From positions 378,501-442,500 of the forward strand of contig CAUJNA010003247.1 of the NCBI GenBank assembly GCA_963377175.1: 64,000 nucleotides of DNA. The letters run 5' to 3'. This DNA is from Effrenium voratum (lineage: Eukaryota; Sar; Dinophyceae; Suessiales; Symbiodiniaceae). This document shows, in pieces, positions 1 through 9,930 of the stretch; the stretch's first letter is position 1, and every line of letters starts with the position of its first letter. The notes under the pieces were generated by a model. That model saw only the letters and a program-made list of their open reading frames with translations. It was not told where the DNA came from and did not search any database. Position numbers and translations under genes: made by a program.

Positions 1-900
1 ACACACCTAATGGATCTGCCTGAGCGAAAAGTTGTTCACGTGTGGGATGTGTCCTAAATCCCTCCACGCCCTGACTGAGCAAAAATCTGCGGGGGATTAC
101 GGTATGGCCGGAAACCGCCCGGAGAGGTAAGGGCTGGGTGTGACAAAGGGCTTCAGGAAAGAATATTGAGTAGCCGTGCCAGGCTTGAAAACTTAGCGGA
201 GGATATAACAAGACAGGAGTGATTAACTACTGGGAGTGAGATTAGTGCTATGTAAGATGCCAAAAGGAGGGACCCCCCCAAAAGTGATGCCTTTCCTTCA
301 GGTTTCCCTGAAAACAAGCCCCCAAACAAAATACGGTACACGCGCGTGTCTGCGGCAAGGGGTCGAACTGGAGGTTGCAAACTGTTTCAAACTCCCCCGG
401 TTCGAACTTCGCACGTTGAAGCTTCAACCTATACATGTGCTTCAGCCACTAAACAACAAATAGAAAGCTCGGTAATGACGTCATCGTTTCACTCCCGTCT
501 TCCTTTTGCCCCGATGAGCACAATGTTCTTAGATGTTCCATACGGAACCTTCAGCTAATGTTCTTAGATGCTGACTTCTTAATACAAGGTGATCAGTGAT
601 CACCTTTTGAAACCTTGACTGCACCAAAACAAGGACTCGCTTTGTTTGCAAGGTATCCTTGGTCGACCTTGGAAGGGGAGCAAAAGTTTGAATTTTAGCA
701 GTCAAGTGGATTTGGATTTCCCACTAAACCACACTAAGCCAAAATGTAAAATGTTTCCCAACAACAACCATGCAATGCATGGTCATTCTGCATTGAAGGG
801 GAGGGGCACCTTTGTCAAGGGCCACCCTTACCTACCAACCTCCAGGTGTTACAGGTCTCTTTTTGGGCCTGGGGCCCAACAGCATCCCTACGGCTCGAGC
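1..900. other. No gene recognised
   Basis: I see no convincing exon here. The stretch presumably belongs to the next intron of the TPR gene to its right, which runs leftward out of the window. It contains one copy of dispersed repeat family C at 672-771. Confidence 0.3.
672..771 (+). repeat. Dispersed repeat family C, copy 1
   Basis: A roughly 100-bp unit ending in a run close to AATGTTTCCCAACAACAACC followed by ATG. Similar units sit at 14775-14870, 36345-36442 and 54515-54627. All four lie in, or next to, introns of minus-strand genes. Confidence 0.7.
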
Positions 901-922
901 TGAGCTCCTGTCGCCGCTTGGC

Positions 923-3900
923 CTCGAGCGCCGCCAGCGCGCGGTCGATCTCCTTGCCTGCCGCAAGACTAGGCTGTGCTCAGATCCCCCGCCAAAAGTT
1001 TAACTTTTGGTGGGCTACATGGAAAACCCCACTAAACACTAAAAAGCTAGAAAGCTAAGGGGATGCCTGGGAGCCACCAAGAAAACGTGAAAGTAACTTC
1101 CTGAGTTGATGGGCCAGAAGTCACCCCACTACGTCAGATGTCCGACTGCTGCAAAACGTGAAACTTGTTTCTTACGTAAAGCGATTTTTCCTGAGTTGAT
1201 GGGCCGAAAGTAGCCAAACTGGTTTCCTGAGTTGATGGGCCGAAAGTAGCCAAACTGGTTGTCTACCACTAAACCCACAAAGTGACTCAAGTCCAGGAAC
1301 TCAGGGAGAGAGGAAAACATGTTACTGCTTGAGGGTAAGTGGCGGACCACACCCGCCCAGCCCAACCGCCCGAATCCTTTGCCTTTAGTTCGCCGGAAAA
1401 GGCGGGGGATAACCTGCAAGCAGAAGGAAGTTAGTTGCTGACGGTTTCATTGAACACCGCTCGCCGAAACCGAAAACAGCTTAAACATCACAGAACACAT
1501 ACATTTTGTGTCAAACAAAAAACAACTCCCCACTCCTGAAAAGAACGAGAACAAAACACAAACCCGACTTCGGCTTGTAACAAGACATCGCCCTCCAACG
1601 ACCGCCTCTGCGAGCGCGAAGGCGCGACAGCATCCTCGAGTCCGAAATCGCCGGCGGCCTAGCTGCACCAGCGCCGGCTCCTGAGGGCAGCGTTGGAGCC
1701 CCAGCTGCAGCGCCTTCCGCGCCTCTCGAAGAGGTCGGCCCCCACTCGCCGTCGCGTCGTGAGAGATGGGTTCTCTCAGCTTCCCTCTGATTGGTCTAGG
1801 TCCTCCAGGAATAAGGGCGCCCTTTTTTTTGTTATTTTCGTCGGGGAACCCTCCCCCAAAAAAGGGTGAGAGAGGGCACTACTGGGGGACCTAGTGGTGG
1901 TTTCGAGCCTGGTGGTTTGGTGGTGGTTGGGAGGGTCTTCTATTTACCCTCCACAATACTACTGGCTAACCGTGGTGCAAACATGAGAAAACCCAACGAC
2001 CAAACCTGAAAAACAGAGGTTCCCTTCAAGGTTTGGACCCGGCAAGGTTCTGAGCTGAGAAGGAATGACATTCATGCAACTCAGCAGTTCCGGCCCTGCT
2101 TGGTAACAAGCCGGTGGAAAACCTGGAGATGAGATCCAAGGATCGACCCTTGGCAACTGACTCAGCCCGTGTCCCGACTGCGACACGGGCTAAATTTGAA
2201 AGGTTAACAGGAGGAGCCCAAACCCTCTTGCTTAAGCATGACTACCACTTAGACCCTCAAACCCATGATTTCAGGGCAGTAACCAATTTTGGTGGGTTGT
2301 TTGAGGGCACAGGCACTGGTTGCAAGCAAGTTCCGTCCGGCACGGCCCCTTTTGCTCTGCTTGCCTAGAGGACCTGCACACGTGGCTCACCCTCTGCAAG
2401 CGTAACACGAGCTGGGCAAATAGATCCTGATTGGAGTTCACCAATTGTTAGACAACAAAATCTGGTCCTTCTTGCTTGGCAATGGCCCAAGGTGAGAAGG
2501 CTCCCTCAAAAACACACACGCCCATTTGAATATGTGTTTCAAAATGCGTACCCTGCAAAAAAAAAACCACCTAGCGACCCTGACATTTGTCAATGCCAAC
2601 ATGGTGTCGGCCCCACCTCCAGGCACCGGCCCCGTTTCAGCCGCGCCCGCGCTAGCTGGAAGTGACTCCTGAAGCTCTGGTTTGCCCGTCTCTGCTCACC
2701 AAGAGTATGCCTTGGAACAGGCAAAATGGTGGCTGTTCCTGTGGAATCCCTAAGCCGCCTGCGATTTGGGCGCCAGAAGGGCACCCTTGGGCGCAAGGCG
2801 CAGGTGTTTGAACGCAGGGAAAGTTGAACAGAAGTGAAGGAGACAAAAGGATCTATGCGCGCAGCATGTGAAACCGTAGCACGTGAGCAAGCAGCTGGTC
2901 TGCATTTAAGAAGATAGCGGTCTTGCAAGCATGCGGTGGTCAAACAAAGCCGTACGGAGCATGTTGTGATGATTGTGCACAATGCGCGCTGATGTTCAGC
3001 GTCACTTGCAGAAACCGAACACCAGTAATATGTGATGGCGTTCGTGAGGTCATGGGAAAACAATGGGCCGATGTTCGTTTCGAATCAATGTACCTTATTT
3101 AAACAAGTTGTAGACACACACACACACATGGTGATGTGAGATATTTTGGGCTAACACGGGTAACCATGCTGAACAAGCCAGAATCAAACGCGCTGACGAA
3201 ACTGTCATGAAAGAGAGAGTAACAGCGCTACGCAAGTCGAAGCTTGGCTAGCCTTAGCTTTGCGTTGCATTGAGATCGCTGGCACCTGTCTGCCTGGGCA
3301 CGTGTGTGTCCCTGCAGACGCCGTGAGCGAACACCACCACGTCGACCTCGAGGCATTTGCTCGAACATATCCACCAAATTGGCCGGCCACTCATATCTGC
3401 CTTCTCATAGTGCTCCTGCAGCTTGCGCAGCGCCAAGGCAGTCTGGTACCCGTCAAACAGGCGGCTGTGGCCATCGTGGCCGAGAAGGTCGGAAGAGTTT
3501 TGAGCCGCCACATAAGATCTGCACGTGTGCCACGTATTCTTGCACAGTCACGGCAGGAATCGGTGTCCAAGAACTTGCGCCGCTTCACAGAGAACGTGCT
3601 GAATTGCCTAATAGCCCAGCAAGGACAACCAAGTGCTGCCCAAATGGAACTTGACAAGCTGCCGCAAGAACGGAGGAGAGCTAGAGCACCCCAAGTGAAG
3701 CTTTGAAAGGCGGAGCGCCAGCCTTTGCACCACAAGACTTCTCCCAAACAACCTCGGATGCTTGCTGCAGCTTCCCCTTTGCGCCTGAGCACAGTCCAGG
3801 TCCTCCTCCCCCGGCGGACATGCAGGCGCCAGGAATCTCAATGCAACGCGACGCTAAGGCTGGCAAAGCTTCGACTTGCTTAGCGCTGTTACTCTCTCTT

Positions 3901-6900
3901 TCATGACAGTTTCGTCAGCGCGTTTTCTTTGTGACTTGCTCAGCATGGCTACCCCCCTTAGCCCAGAATATACCTCACATCACCGTATGTGTGTGTGTGT
4001 GTGCGTTTGTGCGTTTGTGGGTTTGTGGGTTTGTGTGTTTGTGTGTTTGTGTGTTTGTGTGTTTGTGTGTTTGTGTGTTTGTGTGTTTGTGTTTCTGTGT
4101 GTTTGTTTGTGTGTTTGTTTGTGTGTGTGTTTGTGTTTGTTTGTGTTTGTGTGTTTGTTTGTGCTTGTTTGTGTTTGTTTGTGCTTTTTGTGTTTGTTTG
4201 TGTTTGTTTGTGTTTTTGTGTTTTTGTGTGTTTGTGTGTTTGTGTGTTTGTGTGTCTGTGTGTTTGTGTGGTTGTCTTTGTGGTTGTGTTTGTGTTTGTG
4301 TTTGTGTCCGTGTGTGCGTGTCCAACAACTTGTTTAAACAAGGTACATTGATTTGAAACGAACATCAACCCATTGTTTCCCATGATGTCACGAACACCTT
4401 CACATATTGTTGATGTCTTGTCTCTGCAAATTTAAATGAACATCAGCACCTATTCGATACGTATTTTCAGCAGTTGCGCACAAACATCATTACATGCTCC
4501 CTACGACTGTTCAGCATTGTTTTCATGATTTTACACGAAAATTTGCAGATTGTTCGGCACCAATCCCTGTAAGACAGAAATCTTCTTCAACGCAAGCCAG
4601 ACAAGGCGCAAAGGCAAATACAACATCGGAACCAGGGGGACACCAAGTCTCGAGCGTTTTGACACACCCAACCCATGGATCCTTTCTACCACAACCACAC
4701 GGAGACCTATTCTCCCTTGTTCTTGTTTTGTTGTTTGGGCGTTCCTTTGCGGCACAAAACAGTCATAGTCTCGGTTGCTTTCTGCTCCCCTGCTAGTGGT
4801 TTAGTGGAAAACCCATTAGTTGGCAACACGTTAAAGTCCTAACAGCCAAGTAAAATGCACCAAAGTAGTCATAGGGTCGTCTCCAACCGACTGAAACACA
4901 CAGTCTTTCTTGAGGGCCCCTGTACGGCGATGCCAAAATGAACCCTCCGGTCTTCTACCCAGTGGGATGTACTGCCCAAGGGACCTCCATTTTGTTGGCC
5001 GAAATCTGGGGTGCTCCGGAAAAATATACACTCGGATCCCGCCCCAATCTGAAATGTGTATGTAGGAAGCCCTGTGGCCTGCGCATTCACATGGAACCGC
5101 AAAATCCATGTAAAGAAGGGCCTACCCCTATTCTTCATACGTAGTCTGCCCACTGTCCGTTTGACTTAAACAAAGAAAGAACAAAAATCGAGTTCCAGAG
5201 GCCACGAAGCCTGGGAGTAACAGATACGGATTCCCGCACGAAGAAACCTCGGCAAGTCAAGTTCCAAGGCGCTTAGAGGTGCTGCCGTGCAGCTCCACTG
5301 CTTTCTCCGCGTCCACCTGGCAGTAGAAAAGGCGACCCTTAGACCAAGCCAGTTCAAAGGCTGATTGGATTTCGGTCCATACAGGAGCCCGTGGCCATTT
5401 GGGACCCAAACACTGTTCCGATGATTGAGCCCCTTTCTAATAAATGGTTCAACTTAACCAGGGTTGATATTATCTGATAAGAAGGGTTCATAACTAGACA
5501 CATACATCCAGCCTTTGACCAGTGGAGTCTAGGCAAGCCTCATAGTATGCAGCCAGCCTTTTTGCCCTTTTGGTTTTTCCGGGGTGGCAAGGCTTGGTTG
5601 CCTTTACAAATGAATGGATCATCTGGGCAATGCAAACCATTCTTTTGCCCTCTGGTGCCCCCTGCTGTGAGTGTGCATAGTCAAGCAGGCTTTCCCTCGA
5701 AAACCTAACTTCAAGATGTTTTCTCAAGCGCTCTGAAGAAACTTGGGGATTAGTAGCTGTTAGAGTTGTTCGTTGATGCCAAGAGATCAAAGCCAATGGC
5801 CAGAAGCTCACCATGTGGATCTTTCTTTTTGTTTGGGGGGGGGGGCGGGCTTGTGTGAACTGACAGGGACGGGACGGGAGGCCTCCGCGTCCTTCCACAG
5901 CTCCAGGGCCGAATTCGCAATTGCGCGATTCCTCGGCTCGCTTGGGCTCGGGCAAGCTGAAGCCCTTCAAAAACCCATGCCAAGGCAAAACGGCGCACCC
6001 CTCTGTGCATCATAGTTGCATCACAGGATCTTCCATGATGAAGGGGTCCATTATGTTGGATAATTTGGGAGAGGACCGAGGAGCTAGGGATTTTCTAAAT
6101 ACGAGGCTCAGGTGGTAGGTGGCATTGTCGGGGTCAATCTTGATGGCCTTGCTGTAGTACTTGATCGCCTCCGCTCAAGCGCGGCGTAGCGCTTTCCCAG
6201 CAAGGCTTATCAAAGACACCTCGGAACAGACTTCGGAAGGCTTCGTAACGGCCTTTGAAAAGCTCAAAGGGAAAGAATACAACAACTTACCACAGGGCCC
6301 CCCAAATTTCCCCTTCAAACATCCGTTTTTGAAGGAAACTCTTGCAAAATGGGCCCACAAGGTGATGTTCAAACCCACCAAGTGCCAAGGCTTGGTCCTT
6401 AGACAAGCAAATGCTATGGCCGCAACAGTGTAAACCACACAAGCGAAACAGCCGACATCTACGAGCTGATCGGCGCTGTCAGTCGGCTGAACAAATCGAG
6501 GGATGCAGTTCTAACCCACGTGGATGATCAATCGTTAGAAAGGGTTCATGAATTCCCCTTCCCCATTTGGCTCCTCTGCCAAGCTGCTATGTCCAACAAA
6601 AAGGCCCAACAAAGCAAAATCCGGCGTTGCACACAGCTTCACACGAACAAGCCCAACATGCCCAACCAATTCTGGACAACACGTTTTTCCGACCTTCTCT
6701 TCCAGAATTGTTTACTCTCTTCTCGGGCGACTCGATTCGCGAATCGGGCGCATCGGGCGCATCGGGCGCATCGGGCGCATCGGGTTTTTTTTTGGGTCTC
6801 GGCTTTTGCTTCGGTTTTTGCGGCTTCGCCTTGGGGTACTTCTTCTTGCCCATGGCCCGGTTCCCCTTCTTCTTCTTCATCTCCGCGTCGCTGGTGTTCC

Positions 6901-6910
6901 CGGAGCTCTC
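923..6910 (-). CDS. TPR co-chaperone-like protein, six exons, partial (3' end outside window)
   Basis: Exons on the minus strand: 6910-6830, 6168-6110, 5931-5883, 5316-5273, 2668-2617 and 952-923 (the last may run to about 908). They join in one frame to 105 codons. The product has three TPR repeats. Repeat 1 carries KKGNRAMGKKKYPKAIKYY then SKAIKIDPDNA; repeat 2 has YHLNRAIANSALELWKDAE and DAEKAVELHG; repeat 3 has KSHFQLARARLKRGRCLEE. The spacing is that of Hsp70/Hsp90-binding TPR domains (STI1/SGT/PP5 type). Carboxylate-clamp positions are mostly kept: K and N in repeat 1, N of NRA in repeat 2 and K in repeat 3, but the usual repeat-3 arginine reads Q. Donors are GC, GA, GC, GC and GT; all acceptors are AG. 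The first exon seen has no start codon, so the N-terminus lies further right. A role in protein folding is inferred from the domain alone. Confidence 0.83.
980..1081 (+). repeat. Dispersed repeat family B, subtype 2
   Basis: Begins with CCCGCCAAAAGTTTAACTTT, a small hairpin (CAAAAGTT/AACTTTTG), and ends in CTGGGAGCCACCAAG. The same head and tail occur at 33170-33280 and 50575-50665. Confidence 0.65.
1096..1312 (+). repeat. MITE-like family D, diverged copy with internal duplication
   Basis: The left end reads CTTCCTGAGTTGATGGGCC and the right end AACTCAGGGAGAGAG, a degraded inverted pair. Inside, a 36-bp unit containing TGATGGGCCGAAAGTAGCC is tandemly duplicated at about 1189-1262. No target duplication is visible. 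Confidence 0.45.
1796..1894 (+). mobile_element. MITE-like family A, copy 1 (99 bp)
   Basis: Terminal inverted repeats are CTAGGTCCTCCAG and the complement of CTGGGGGACCTAG. The 4-bp flanks are TGGT on both sides (1792-1795 and 1895-1898), a perfect target duplication. The interior shares GGGGAACCCTCCCCC with copy 3. It lies in an intron of the TPR gene. Confidence 0.8.
3299..3811. other. Central segment of the inverted-arm element
   Basis: About 510 bp between the arms. A minus-strand frame is open for 133 codons (3792-3391) and a plus frame for 148 codons (3260-3706). Neither has a domain I recognise. It may be a relic transposase segment or non-coding filler. Confidence 0.35.
3987..4322 (+). 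repeat. TTTGTG(TG) microsatellite
   Basis: About 330 bp of TTTGTGTG and TTTGTGTT units. The equivalent site in the opposite arm of the same element holds only a short CA run, so this is a local expansion. Confidence 0.9.
4776..4863 (+). repeat. Dispersed repeat family B, subtype 1
   Basis: Shares TTTCTGCTCCCCTGCTA, AAACCCATTAGTTGGCAA and GTTAAAGTCCTAACA with copies at 9773-9883 and 36070-36179. Confidence 0.65.
6745..6784 (-). repeat. 9-bp tandem repeat
   Basis: Four perfect copies of GGGCGCATC. On the minus strand it follows the first TPR exon within the intron; read through, it would encode DAP repeats. Confidence 0.8.
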
Positions 6911-7023
6911 CTGGCCAACGCTCGGCGGCTCGGCACGAGGAGCCTAGGCAGCGCCTTCGAGGCTGTCCAATGGCTCCGGCGTCCCGTGGCTTTGAAACAC
7001 CGTGGATTTCGTGGGAATGTTCT

Positions 7024-7147
7024 CCCCGGATTAACCAACCCGGTTAATTAGTATGGGTGTCCCTGGCTTTAAGTTTTAGTGGGGGTTCATCGCTTTTGGA
7101 GGGGTTTTCACCCCCATATTAATAAACCGAGGTTTATTTCTCCGGGG
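7024..7147 (+). mobile_element. MITE-like family E, copy 1
   Basis: The ends are CCCCGGATTAAC and the complement of TCCGGGG. The interior AGTGGGGGTTCATCGCTTTT then GGAGGGG is shared with 58180-58293, and in reverse orientation with 14616-14724. No clear target duplication. Confidence 0.6.
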
Positions 7148-7315
7148 CCAACGCGAAGCCCCAAGGCGTCAAGTCAAAGTGGGGATGCCCTGCCATGCTT
7201 TTTTTTTACACCTGCCCTTGCGATTACAACTGGTCAGTGTCACTTTTTAGCAACAACGAAGTCAAGAGCTGAAACAGTTTGCCCTTCGGGGCTTTCCACT
7301 TCCTGCGCTGGCGCC

Positions 7316-8054
7316 ATGGCAAGTGAAGCTCGCTTCGCACAGCTTCTTGTGTACCTGGATGAGCACCGTGCAGAGCTGGAAGCACTTCAGTGCAATGACA
7401 TGCGGGAGCTTCTGCGAACTGGCGAGGCCAGGCAAGGACGCGTAGCAGTGCCGGAAAGGGCAGCGTGGTATCGCTTCTTGCGCCGACAAGAGCACTTGCT
7501 TTCGGCAGCCCAGGTGGAACAATTGCGTACTCGTGCGAATGTGCTTTGTCAGCGAGCAGACGCTGATCGCTTGGCGGTTCAGCCGGCGCTTCAGCAGCAG
7601 CTGGAAAAGCTGCTTGAGTTGCTCGAGCGGCGCTTCGATGAGTTTGCAGCGCTGCGCAAGCCGTCCTTGAGGCTGTCTTCGACGCGCACGCTGCCAAGTC
7701 CGACAAGGACATCCAGTTCGGCAAGAATTTCATGAGCCGTTGCTTCCCAAACCTTTCGCAGCAGCAGAAGAGTGGGAGGCCATGCTCTGTGAGCCTGCAG
7801 CTGATCAACGCTTGGCGGTTCAGCCGGCGCTTCAGCGGCAGCTGGACAAGCTGCTTAAGTTGCTCGAACGGCGCTTCGATGAGTTTGCGGCGCTGCGCAA
7901 GCTTTCAGGGCCGTGGACTCCGAACACCCGAAGTGGCATGTCATTCGCCGCGGGAAGCCAAACCAGCCAGACAGCCTACGGCGTCTGCTTCAAAGGGGAA
8001 AGGAGCGAAACATGTTGTTGGGCCTGGATGCCTAGAACTATACGGGGGCAGTAA
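7316..8054 (+). CDS. Duplicated coiled-coil coding stretch, unknown function, frame broken
   Basis: An ATG at 7316 opens a GC-rich frame beginning MASEARFAQLLVYLDEHRAE and running to 7735. It ends its protein-like part in RLAVQPALQQQLEKLLELL, then ERRFDEFAALRK. A second copy of this unit, differing at a few residues (RLAVQPALQRQLDKLLKLL), follows at about 7805-7905 in the frame 7740-8054. Between the copies the protein-like reading changes frame near 7663 and again near 7735. This could be two exons, a tandem duplication with indels, or a decaying pseudogene. The units are helical and rich in L/E/R. It is the only protein-like stretch I found on the plus strand near the minus-strand genes. 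No family is recognised. Confidence 0.45.
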
Positions 8055-8082
8055 TGAGGAACATGAGTTGCTTGCATACTAC

Positions 8083-8190
8083 ATATGTGTGTGGCTCAAA
8101 ATTTAAGAGAACGGGTTACGCAGGTTTTAGTCTTTGGTTCCACCTATCAGGGTTCCATTTTGGTAACAGTTTTTTGAGCCACAGCCATAT
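8083..8190 (+). mobile_element. MITE-like family G, copy 1
   Basis: The ends are TGTGGCTCAAAA and TTTTTTGAGCCACA, inverted. The interior carries CGCAGGTTTTAGTCTTTGG, found inverted in 39410-39497 and partly at 57508-57575. No target duplication is visible. Confidence 0.6.
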
Positions 8191-9770
8191 CTATGCACAA
8201 GACCTTAAACTGCAATGATCCTGCTACCATGTTGACAAGGTTGTATGCCCCAGCCTCCTCTGGGGCAATTCAGTGGACTGGGACAAGCGAAAATCCGACA
8301 TGCCTGAACAGGCCGTGAACGCGCGCGCGAAACTGTCCTGAACATCTAGCCTGGAATTCGAAGGCATACAGCAACACAAATGTAATGCAGCAAATCAAAG
8401 GCCCCACTTCTAGGACGAGTTTGGATTCACTTGCCCACCGTCGCAAACTGGAACACCCCTCTGACTGATTTGGGATTTCGCCACATAGGAGTACCCTTTC
8501 CTCCGATATTGGAATCCAATTCGATTGTGGGAGTGAGGTGGGGTTGGAAACGCCCACACCCCCATGGTGCCCTTGTGCCGAGTACCGGCCCCGGAATTCT
8601 CATAAATATCAACTCCGCGAGCTGCCCACTGTGCCCAAGCAAGGCCAAAGACAACCCAAGAAATCAAAGGCAAGGCCTGGTGAAACCAAACACCCCATAC
8701 GTGTACGTAGAGTCACTGGGTAAGCCCCCCCGAAGTAAACAGGCTGCCTCATCGCTGGTCGTCGGCGGGGTGGGCGGAGTTTGCTTGCAGCCGAAGATGT
8801 GGGACATCAGTTGCTCGGATGTGCCAACCCCGCGCCCGGGGTCAAATTCGTGATAGCGGGTGTTCGGCCAAGGGGGGTTCAGGAACAAACCGTATGGCTG
8901 GGGCTTTGGAGTGCAGAAAGGAGTTGATTTGCCTCTGGCGATGGCAAATGCACCAATGCGCTTCATGCGAGAAGGGACCCGTCAAACCCTCCGGGAGCAC
9001 ATGGCGAGGGGATGGAGCTTGAGCCCAATGGAGGCTGGCTGTGGGCTTGACCTAATGTCGGCTTGTCTGAGCAAAGCTGCGCGACCTGCGCACCGAGCGA
9101 CCATCAAACTCCTTGGATAGTCAGGGAAACCCGGCGACAGTCTCTCAACTTGAAGGAGCTTTCTTTCTGTTTTTGAACCCCGTCTTTTCGGTTCTTTGCT
9201 CAGTTTCAAGGGAAAACCCACTGACTGCTTGTGTGCGCCCTGTCCAATGCCCTGCGCGACTGGTTGTGGCGCCGGTTTCCCTTCCGGGAGAAGCTACTCA
9301 TCATCCTTTGATAAGGTCCAACAACCCCCCCCCCCCGCCGGATGGTGGACGCTTAGGGTCTATTTTGCAACCTCCTTCCTTTAAAGTGTTGGTTTTCAGG
9401 GTATGGTTGCAAAATCGACTCTACATGCCCCCCCCCCCCGGCACACTCAATTCTGGCCCATTCCCTCAACTCAAAACCCTTCTTCGCGGCCAATCCTGTG
9501 CCTTGTCTTCTGCTCTGCGTTTTCGTGCACCCACAAGCAATTTCTCAGCGCAGCTGTCCGTGTGATGAGGTGCGAGACCATCTCCGAAGCCCCACTCTTT
9601 GGGGCGCATGGCAGTGGTAACAGAATAATTGAGTGGAGCCAAAAAAACAATTTGTGGCGCTGATGCTTTACCGAACTACAACCAGAGGCCCGCAATGCTC
9701 TGGCTGTCTCCAAATCTGTTGCTTTTGGACTCCCCTTAAAGTTGTCTTCCTTCTGCCTCCGCCTTAACTC
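8191..9770. other. No gene recognised
   Basis: About 1.6 kb of mixed sequence with short C homopolymers (near 9327 and 9429). No exon with convincing protein character was found on either strand. It lies between the plus-strand fragment and the 3' end of the 181-aa gene. Confidence 0.3.
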
Positions 9771-9772
9771 AG

Positions 9773-9883
9773 TTTCTTTCTGCTCCCCTGCCAACAGTTT
9801 AACTTTCAGTGATGTAAAGGAAAGCCCATTCGTTGGGCAAAAGTTGAAGTTCTAACATCCCAGCAAAATGCAGCAACGTTAAA
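9773..9883 (+). repeat. Dispersed repeat family B, subtype 1
   Basis: Carries TTTCTGCTCCCCTGCCAAC, the AACTTTCAGTG head and GTTCTAACATCCCAGCAAAA. It sits just downstream of the stop codon of the minus-strand 181-aa gene. Confidence 0.65.
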
Positions 9884-9930
9884 GTCCATCTGTTCTTGCA
9901 TCAGGAGGAGCGAGCTGCCTTTTCTCCTGG

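Larger units (their letters stand above)
2955..4510. mobile_element. 1.6-kb element with long terminal inverted arms
   Basis: The left arm (about 2955-3298) and right arm (about 3812-4510) are inverted copies. For example, GTTTCGAATCAATGTACCTT on the left matches the complement of 4342-4361, and the CATGAAAGAGAGAGTAACAG block recurs inverted at 3886-3905. The middle (3299-3811) is GC-richer and has open frames on both strands, none recognised. The arms differ mainly at one spot: a (CA)7 tract on the left is a 330-bp TTTGTG tract on the right. The whole element lies in the TPR gene intron between 5272 and 2669. Confidence 0.7.

Noticed and set aside
3876..4383. Open frames of CVCVFVC or THKHTNT repeats on both strands
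   Set aside because: Products of the TTTGTG microsatellite, open in several frames only because the repeat lacks stops.
8083..8190. TTGAGCCACA / TGGCTCAAA as a spliced-leader gene or relic
   Set aside because: Only about nine bases match the dinoflagellate leader end; the sequence is explained as the terminus of MITE-like family G. No full spliced-leader sequence was seen in the window.
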